Below are positions 1-6,315 of a stretch of DNA of 41,441 nucleotides, piece by piece (the stretch's first letter is position 1; every line of letters begins with the position of its first letter). The stretch comes from Parvularia atlantis. Its lineage: Eukaryota > Opisthokonta > Rotosphaerida. Below the pieces are notes generated by a model, which saw only the letters and a list, made by a program, of their open reading frames with translations, did not search any database and was not told the origin of the DNA. Where the stretch lies: NCBI GenBank assembly GCA_943704415.1, contig CALSCO010002216.1:1-41441 (forward strand). Reading direction: 5' to 3'. The position numbers and the translations under genes are program-made.

Positions 1-30
1 GGGGGGGGGGCGCGGGTCGTGTGCGCGCAC

Positions 31-660
31 GGGATGCTCGCGCGGCTCGTTGACACCGTCGTGGTTGCGGCGGAAGCGAAAGAGCAGGGACGTGCGGCGG
101 AACTGGAGCGTGGTCACGGCCTCGACAAAGTCGGTCAGGGCCAGGTGGTCGCCCTGCGTCTTGAACCTGCCGGCCTCCTGCGCGGCCTGCTGGTCGATGA
201 AGCGCTCGAGGGCGAGCGGGTCCTGCGGCGGGGCGCGCTCGGGCGGGGCCCGCGCGACGATCGCCGCGACCATGCGCCGGAACTCGGCGAAGCTGAGCAG
301 GCCGTCGGCGTCGGCGTCGAAGAACCTGAAGATGTAGTGCAGGCGCAGCGTGCACCAGTCGAACGTGTGGTCCGTGTCCCACGCGAGCGCGGCCGTGCCC
401 AGCACAAACTGCTCGAGCGAGAGTCCGCCCGATGCGGCCGCGGGGCGCGCCTCGACCGCGTGGAAGGCGTCGTACAGGCGCGCCGCGTCGCCCTCGTCCT
501 CGCCCAGCTCCTCAATCATCAAGCGCCGGAAGCCGTCGGCGTGCAGGCGGCCGTCGGCCGCGCGGTGTGTCTCGAACCACCAGCGCTGGCGCTCGGTCGG
601 GTGGGCCATGCGCTGCACCAGCGTCGGGCTCGTGGCGACGACGACCGTTACGGGCGGCAT
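31..660 (-). CDS. EF-hand calcium-binding protein, 5' exon only (partial)
   Basis: The first exon runs from an ATG at 660 down to 31, where a GTGCG donor at 30 opens an intron that leaves the window. The 210 residues include one clear EF-hand loop, [13 protein letters not shown], with Asp at loop positions 1, 3 and 5 and Glu at 12. A weaker partner hand lies upstream near LSLEQFVLG. The exon ends after a TSLLFRF-like segment. The role is presumably calcium sensing in the cytosol; the rest of the protein is out of view, so it could be the regulatory front of a larger enzyme. I recognise no specific orthologue. It follows RPT5 on the same strand with a 92-bp gap. Confidence 0.7.
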
Positions 661-752
661 CGCACGGGGGCAGCACACACGCGCTCGCGCTCACAAAGTG
701 CTCTCTTCGTCTGCCAGAGTCGCTGTACAACGCAACGGGGGGCGGGCGCGCC

Positions 753-2340
753 TCACGCGTAGTACTGCAGCGTCGTCTTCTTCTTGGCCTGCACCTCCAT
801 GATGCCTGCAACACAGGGCACCGGTGAGCGCGGCGCGGGCGGGCAAGGCACAGGCGCGGGCGCACACCCTCCATGTAGTCCTCGTGCGTCAGCATCGACG
901 CGCCGCGGCGCAGCGCGATCATGCCGGCCTCGACGCAGACGGCCTTGAGCTGCGCGCCGTTGAAGTCCTCGGTCGAGCGTGCGAGCTGGCCGCGCCGCGT
1001 CAGCCCCAACCTGTCGCCTGCACAAGCGCACCTCCTCAAAGTTGACGTCCTTGCTCACGGTCATCTTGCGCGAGTGGATCTGCATGATGCGCGCGCGCGC
1101 CTCCTCGGTCGGGTGCGGGAACTCGATCTTGCGGTCGAGGCGGCCCGAACGCAGCAGGGCCGGGTCGAGGATGTCGATGCGGTTGGTCGCGGCGATGACC
1201 TTGATGTCGTCGTTGCTCGAGAAGCCGTCGAGCTGGTTAAGCAGCTCGAGCATGGTGCGCTGCACCTCGCGGTCGCCCGCCTTGTCCGAGTCGAAGCGCT
1301 TTGTGCCGATCGCGTCCAGCTCGTCGATGAAGATGATGCACGGCTGCTTCTCCTTGGCCAGGGCGAACGCGTCGCGCACGAGCTTGGCGCCGTCGCCGAT
1401 AAACATCTGCACGAGCTGCGGGCCGGCCAGCTTGAGGAAGCACGACTTGGTCTGGGCGGCGCAGGCGCGCGCGATCAGGGTCTTGCCCGTCCCCGGCGGG
1501 CCGTAGAGCAGGACGCCTGTGTGTGCGGCGGCGCGGTGAGCGGCAGAGCGGTGAGAGGGGCAGCGAGCGAAGGGGCAGCACGCGCGCCTTTGGGCGGCTT
1601 GATGCCAATGTTCTTAAACTTGTCCTTGTGCGTGATCGGCAGTACGACGGCCTCCATCAGCTCCTCGATCTGCTTGTCCAGCCCGCCAATGTCGCTGTAG
1701 TCCTCCGTCGGCTTCTCGTCAACCTCCATCGCCTTGACGCGCGAGTCGTACTCGGCCGGAAGGGTGTCGAGCACGAGGTAGCTGTCCTTGTTCACGCCTA
1801 CGAGGTCACCCGGCTTGAGCTTGCTCGCCTCGACCAGGCCGACCACTGGCAGGAACACGGTCTGCGTGTGCACGCGCGCGCGCGCGAGTTAGAGGCGTGA
1901 GCGGGCGCCGCGCCGACGGTCGCGTCAGACGCGCACCTGCCGCGTCGTCGTCTTGATCACCGCGCACTTGCCCTTGCGCTGCGCGTCCAGGTCAATGTTG
2001 GCCCCGTCGTCCTCGGGCTCGTCGTTCGGGTCGAGGTCGAGGATCTCGACAATGTTGGCGACGAGGTAGGGCAGCTGCCGGTTGACCTTGATCTTCTCGT
2101 TGTTCTCTTTGATCTTCTCCTTGTGCGCCTGCTGCTCGTGGCTGATCCGCGCAAGCTCGCTCTTCATGTACTGCGAGTGCGCGTGAGCGTGCGCGTCGGC
2201 AAAGGCCCGGCCCGCACCTTGATCTCGTTCTCGAGCAGGCGCGTCCGGTTCATGATCTCGTCGTTGCTCGACCGGCGAATCTCGTCCACGAGCTCGGGGA
2301 AGCCCTCGAGCGCGTCCTCGAGCGGCGCCGCGGTGGTCAT
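753..2340 (-). CDS. PSMC3: 26S proteasome AAA-ATPase subunit RPT5 (PSMC3, 6A)
   Basis: One of the six ATPases of the proteasome base, which unfold and feed ubiquitinated substrates. Six exons: 2340-2218, 2170-1937, 1861-1588, 1516-1032, 985-868, 805-753, giving 428 residues, close to the usual ~440. An N-terminal coiled coil and OB-fold precede the AAA domain. Walker A GPPGTGKT, Walker [12 protein letters not shown] and the second region of homology around [13 protein letters not shown] are intact. The C-terminus LQYYA is the HbYX-type tail by which RPT5 docks on the alpha ring. The intron at 1587-1517 begins with GC (GCGCGCG), forced by the conserved PPKGVLLYG junction. It is divergent from FUT8. 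Confidence 0.97.
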
Positions 2341-2466
2341 GGCTGGCGGGGAGGCGGCGGCGGGCGCGCGGCGCGCTGTCGTATGATGCTGCGCCGCGTC
2401 AGCACCCACTGCGCGGCCACGCTGGGAAGCGCACGAGTCAGAATCGTTGCAACGTGCAGTGTCACA
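2341..2466. promoter_or_regulatory. Divergent promoter region RPT5/FUT8
   Basis: This 126-bp GC-rich spacer separates the RPT5 start (minus) from the preferred FUT8 start (plus). An earlier in-frame ATG for FUT8 at 2383 would shorten it to 42 bp. I see no TATA box. Confidence 0.5.
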
Positions 2467-4882
2467 ATGGTCGCCGGCGCGCGGCTGCTCGGCGTGGCGG
2501 CCGCGGTCGTGCTCGTGTTTTTCTGGGGCGTGTACACGCTGCACACGTTCGTGACCCACGTGGACGAGACGGACCGGCTGCGTCTCGGTGCGGCGAGGCG
2601 TGCCGGGGGAAAGTGATATGACGCTCCACACGTGCGCCGCGCCAGAGCACGTCCGCGACGACACCGCCAGCGCGCAGCACCGTCAGGAGCTCGACCAGAA
2701 GCTCGCGGGCATAACCGAGCAGCTGCGCACGGCCAACCGCCAACTGGCCGACCTGCGACGCCTCGGGCTCGCGCGCGAAAGCGACAAGGCGCACAAGGCG
2801 AGCGCGGGTGGAGCCAGCGCGGGCGCGGACGAGGCGGACGAGCCGGCCGAGCCGGCCGCGGACCTGGCCGAGGCGGCGCTGCAGGTGCACCGTGTGTGTG
2901 CGCGCGTGTAGCGCTGATGGGGCCCGCGACAGGTGCTGCCGCGCCTGCACCGCATCCACCGCGCGATCCGCCAGCACCAGTACTCGTCCGACTGGGCGCA
3001 CCGCAAGGTGGCCGACGCGGTGCAGGCGCTGTTGACGGCGTCGACCGAGGCCGGGGTGAGCGGGCCGCGTCGTGCACTGCTACGCTGTGCTCAACCGCGC
3101 GCGCGAGCCCAGAACGGCAATGTCGTGCAGAAGGCTCAGGCCGTGGCCAGCCTCGTGAACGACATCGTCGACAACAACTTTGATGACCTGCTCGCGGACC
3201 AGCTGGACCTGGTCTTCCAGAGCACGCTCTACGGCATCGAGATTTCGCGGCGCGCGGCGTGGCTGCGTGACCTCCTGCGCGAGGACATCTTCTACCTCCA
3301 GTTCCCGTCGCTCCGGCGGCGCTTCGACTACGAGCGGCGCGGGCTGGCGGCGGCGCGCGAGGCCGCTGCCGCACTGGACTTGGTGACGCCCGACGAGGTT
3401 TGCCTGCCCATGCCCGAGCGCTGCCATGTCGGTGACACGCGCGAGCGCGCGCGCGCAGATCACGCGAGAGACGTGCGCCACGCGCAGGATGCTCGTCTGC
3501 GACCTCAGCAAGGCCTGCGGCTTTGGGTGTCAGATGCACCACGTCGCCTACTGCCTCATGACCGCCTACGGCAGCAACCGCACGCTCGTCATCGACTCTG
3601 CCGGGTGGGTCTACGCGAGCGGCGGCGGCTGGACGTGTGCGTGCGCGGCTGAGTGCTCGCGTGCGCAGCAGCTGACGGGGCGGCGCATCCGTGCGCAGCC
3701 GTCTTCGAGCCCTTTGGCGAGTGCGGCATTACCAGCGCGCCCGGCCGCAGCCCGTTCCTGACCAACTCGCAGGAGCGGTGCGTCGGCGGCAGTGCCTGCG
3801 AACGCGCACACTCACACCTTGCGCGCTGCGGATCGCCAGCGTCACGTACCTCAACATCATCGATGGCGGCGCGTCCGTCTACGCCCCAAGCGCGATGCCG
3901 CGACACTACCACGACATCCTCGCGACGTTCCACTCGAACCCGCCGGTCTGGTGGGTCGGGCAGTTTGTGAGCTACCTGCTGCGGCCCAACGCCGAGATGC
4001 AGCAGTTCATGACCGAGCGCCGCGCGCGCATCGGCTGGGCCATGCCGGGTGTCGGGTGCGTGTACGCCGCACTGCGACGCGACGGCTGACCTGACGGCTG
4101 TGCAGCATGCAGATCCGCCGCACGGACAAGATCGGCACCGAGGCCGCGTTCCACGACCTGGCCGAGTACATGGGCCCGGCCGAGTACTACTTTGAGACTC
4201 ACCTGAAGGACGCCGGACGGCGCTTGATCTTCCTGGCGACGGACGACCCGGGCGTCGTGAGCGAGGCCAGGACCAAGTGCGCGGTGCTCGCCGGCGGCGC
4301 GGCGCCTGTCACTAACGTTGCGCGCGACCGCAGGCACCCGACGTACTCGTTTGCGAACGACGCCGACGCATCCGAGTCGGCCAGCGTGCGCTCGCGCTAC
4401 TCGTGCGTGCCTGCACGGTGCCTTGAGCCGCGTGCCTGATGCGCGCGCGCGGGGACAGTGTGCGCTCGCTGCGGGGCGTCGTCGCTGATGTGCTGTTCCT
4501 GTCCGAGGCCGACTACATCGTCTGCACGTTCTCGTCGCAAATCTGCCGGCTCGCGTTCGAGGCGATGCAGGGGCGCCACGTCGACGCGTCGTGGCGCTAC
4601 ACGTCGCTGGACGACCCGTGGTACTTTGGCGGGGGCCAGCGCGAGCATCTGCGGATCTGGGCGACGCCGCCCGCGACGAGCGGTCGGAGCGCGCGGCCGA
4701 CGAACGCGTACATTGAGATTGCCCTGGGCGACGTGATCGAGAACCACGCGCGGTACGAGGGCTTCTACTGGAAGGGGCTCAACACGCGCACGCGGCAGAC
4801 AGCGCTGTACCCGGCGCTGCTGGCTGAGCCCGAGCCGCGCACGGTTGAATTTCCCGACTACCCTGGGCTTCGTGGTGGGTGA
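2467..4882 (+). CDS. FUT8: Alpha-1,6-fucosyltransferase (FUT8 homologue)
   Basis: Golgi enzyme that moves fucose from GDP-fucose to the innermost GlcNAc of N-glycans. Ten exons: 2467-2587, 2646-2884, 2933-3055, 3113 to about 3397, 3459-3636, 3699-3777, 3840-4055, 4106-4276, 4334-4402, 4459-4882, giving about 634 residues. The fourth donor is unresolved between 3383, 3398 and 3428, all in phase. The order matches FUT8: short tail, one membrane anchor (LLGVAAAVVLVFFWGV), coiled-coil stem, then LVCDLSKACGFGC, the GDP-binding RRTDKIGTEAAFH, TDDPG and CTFSSQICR. A C-terminal SH3-like segment, GDVIENHARYEGFYWKG, ends near LYPALL. I chose 2467 because it starts just before the anchor; 2383 is an in-frame alternative. 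It is downstream-adjacent to the mobile-element relic. Confidence 0.95.
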
Positions 4883-4917
4883 CTATGTTTTGGGCTAGGT
4901 TAGAGTACACGCGGGAC

Positions 4918-4935
4918 CGCGCAATCGAGCACACG
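4918..4935 (+). repeat. Left copy of 18-bp flanking direct repeat
   Basis: CGCGCAATCGAGCACACG here and CGTGCAATCGAGCACATG at 6137-6154 match at 16 of 18 bases. Both differences are C against T within CpG. The pair brackets the AT-richer island holding the IS607/Fanzor relic. Confidence 0.6.
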
Positions 4936-5115
4936 GGATGGTGCACGACCGTGGAGACCTTTTTCGCGCTTTATGAAGCAAAGTACCCACTTCTCTCTAT
5001 TTTCTCTTTTCCGTCTGCGCACTCTGCTCCAGTGAGCGACTCCGCTTCGTTTGCCCTTGCACAAAATGTTTGCAATTCGGCTTTACAGGTGCGTATTGTC
5101 ATCTCTCGTCATCGT

Positions 5116-5196
5116 CTTACCTCACCCGCTTACCTCAGCCATCTCGGCCTACGTCAGCCCCGACCCCGCTTACCTCAGCCATCTCGGCCTACGTCA
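5116..5196 (+). repeat. 40-bp tandem repeat upstream of the element promoter
   Basis: A 32-base block at 5125-5156 recurs exactly at 5165-5196, a period of 40 bp. It contains TTACCTCAGCCATCTCGG. A shorter third echo, CTTACCTCA, starts at 5116. There are only two full copies, so this is not a CRISPR array. Confidence 0.8.
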
Positions 5197-5280
5197 CCCA
5201 CCGCCCAGTCCCCTCTTAAACTGTGCCCCACCCCCTGTGTTGTGTGTCTTCCGTCGCTTACGAACCACGAAGTATTACAG

Positions 5281-5288
5281 TATAAAAG
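5281..5288 (+). promoter_or_regulatory. TATA box of the mobile element
   Basis: TATAAAAG lies 62-69 bp before the ATG at 5350. It is the only clear TATA box I noticed in the window and sits inside the AT-richer island, so it probably belongs to the element. Confidence 0.55.
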
Positions 5289-5349
5289 TGCGCGCCTTGT
5301 GTCTTTCCAACCATTATGAACCATTATTATGCTATTCTGATCTGCAAAC

Positions 5350-5496
5350 ATGTCTGCATCAACGACCACACACGTGTTCCTATCAGGCAAGGAGATCCGC
5401 AAGCGCTATGGGGTCTCCAATACGACACTACAACGGTGGCACCGCCTCGGCAACTTGGGCCGTCACGCTCCCGCTCGAAGTGAAGCCCGTGCCTGA
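5350..5496 (+). pseudogene. IS607 resolvase (TnpA) N-terminal HTH fragment
   Basis: The ATG at 5350 opens a 48-codon frame. It contains SGKEIRKRYGVSNTTLQRWH, a MerR/excisionase-like helix-turn-helix typical of the start of IS607-family serine recombinases. The catalytic serine-recombinase domain is absent: after about 37 codons the similarity stops, and the frame closes within the start of the TnpB-like segment. The upstream TATA box and AT-rich leader fit this as the element's original first gene. It could instead be a stand-alone HTH, but the neighbouring TnpB-like segment makes the IS607 reading likelier. Confidence 0.65.
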
Positions 5497-6117
5497 GCAC
5501 CTGCGCAACCCTAACGGCGTGCCTGAGCGCACGGCTTCAATGGATCCTGGTGTCAGAACCTTCCAGACCATCTTCAGTCCGAACGGGCGCGTCGACACGC
5601 TGTTCCGCCGTCTCGATCGTCTGCAGGACAAGATCGACTCCAAGGACACATGTGCCCGCGAGCGCTACCGCCTCCGCCGCGTCGCCACGCGCATCCGCGA
5701 GCAGATCGAGAACAGGGTCGACGACGTCCACCGCAAGCTCGCAAAGCACCTGGTCGAGAACTTCCCGTCTTTCGAGACGCAGCAGATGGTCAAGAAGAAG
5801 GGCACCAAGAAGCGCGTGATCAACAAGAAGGTCGTCCGCCAGATGCTCACCTGGCGGCACCACGCGTTCAAGCGCCGGCTACTCGACAAGGCACTGGGTG
5901 AAGGTCGTGATCGTCGACGAGTCGTACACCAGCAAAACGTGCGGCTGGTGCCCTCGGCGGCAAGTCGTGCGGCACTGCAGTGTGACGCGACATCAACGGC
6001 GCACGGAACGTCCTATCTCAAGAACCACGAGCACTGCTCGTGATGCGGGGGGAAGCCCCTGAGGCTGCCTCGGGCCCGGAGAAAGGTGCCACCAAGGACG
6101 ACTCGGCTCCACAGTGA
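5480..6117 (+). pseudogene. Fanzor/TnpB-like nuclease remnant
   Basis: From about 5480 an open frame carries the C-terminal half of a TnpB-family nuclease. RuvC-I motif MDPGVRTFQTIFSPNGR (catalytic Asp) is followed by a helical linker, a FETQQMV segment that aligns with the RuvC-II Glu region, and MLTWRHHAFKRRLL. The zinc-finger start DESYTSKTCGWC lies in a second frame. RuvC-III RDINGARN at about 5987-6010 lies in a third, which then stays open to a stop at 6115-6117. Only part of the zinc finger remains, and the wedge/recognition N-terminal half is missing. TnpB and Fanzor cut DNA guided by an RNA from the element's 3' end; this copy should be inactive. Confidence 0.75.
6043..6117 (+). ncRNA. 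Candidate guide-RNA (omega-RNA-like) scaffold relic
   Basis: In TnpB/Fanzor elements the guide RNA overlaps the 3' end of the nuclease gene. Here that stretch can fold: CCTGAGG at 6058-6064 pairs with CCTCGGG at 6068-6074 over a 3-base loop, with one G-U pair. A competing GGGG/CCCC hairpin is possible at 6048-6059. The position is right, but transcription and function are not shown. Confidence 0.35.
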
Positions 6118-6136
6118 CACAAGGAGTTAAAAAAGG

Positions 6137-6154
6137 CGTGCAATCGAGCACATG
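6137..6154 (+). repeat. Right copy of 18-bp flanking direct repeat
   Basis: CGTGCAATCGAGCACATG is the partner of the copy at 4918-4935. It reads TG at both places where the left copy reads CG. Confidence 0.6.
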
Positions 6155-6168
6155 AAAAGCTAAGGATA

Positions 6169-6177
6169 AAAAAAAAG
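6169..6177 (-). terminator. RNA polymerase III terminator of the tRNA gene
   Basis: A run of nine A on the plus strand is a T-run on the tRNA strand. It lies about 16 bp past the tRNA 3' end, where Pol III stops. Confidence 0.75.
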
Positions 6178-6193
6178 GGAGGAGAACATCTCC

Positions 6194-6277
6194 TGCCCGA
6201 TGACAGAATTGAACTATCGACCTCCTCATTGCCGTCAACTTACTAGTGAGGCGCTCTGCCAGCTGAGCTAATCGGGC
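6194..6277 (-). tRNA. tRNA-Thr (anticodon AGU) with an 11-nt intron
   Basis: All four arms fold: acceptor GCCCGAT/ATCGGGC with discriminator A, D arm GCTC/GAGC, anticodon stem CCTCA/TGAGG and T arm GATAG/CTGTC with loop TTCAATT. The 18-nt anticodon loop is 7 nt plus an 11-nt intron at the canonical 37/38 site (plus-strand 6230-6240). The loop reads CTAGTA before the intron, so the anticodon is AGU (inosine-modified in use) and it serves Thr ACU and ACC codons. Removing the intron leaves a normal 73 nt. Internal A and B boxes are present. It starts 38 bp before the next gene's ATG on the other strand. Confidence 0.93.
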
Positions 6278-6315
6278 ACCGACTCGTAATGGTGTGCCTG
6301 ACGCTCATAGTTGCG

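Larger units (their letters stand above)
4936..6154 (+). mobile_element. Decayed IS607-type transposon with Fanzor/TnpB remnant
   Basis: A 1.2-kb island, clearly AT-richer than its surroundings, lies between FUT8 and the tRNA gene. It holds an IS607-resolvase-like helix-turn-helix start (5350) followed in another frame by a RuvC nuclease fragment of the TnpB/Fanzor family, then a structured tail. IS607 elements move by a serine recombinase (TnpA) and often carry TnpB; eukaryotic TnpB relatives are called Fanzors and are RNA-guided nucleases. This copy looks dead: the recombinase catalytic domain and the nuclease N-terminus are missing, and the reading frame changes at least twice. An 18-bp direct repeat flanks it. 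Family is well supported by motifs; exact ends are inferred. Confidence 0.75.

Noticed and set aside
2337-3542. 401-codon minus-strand frame opposite FUT8
   Set aside because: Arg/Pro/Ala-rich shadow without homology; the plus strand has conserved FUT8 exons.
5116-5196. Possible CRISPR array
   Set aside because: Only two full repeats, no spacers of equal length beyond 8 bp, and a eukaryotic setting.
4879-5319. 146-codon plus-strand frame after FUT8
   Set aside because: It overlaps the FUT8 stop, crosses the 18-bp repeat and the 40-bp tandem repeats, and shows no family features.
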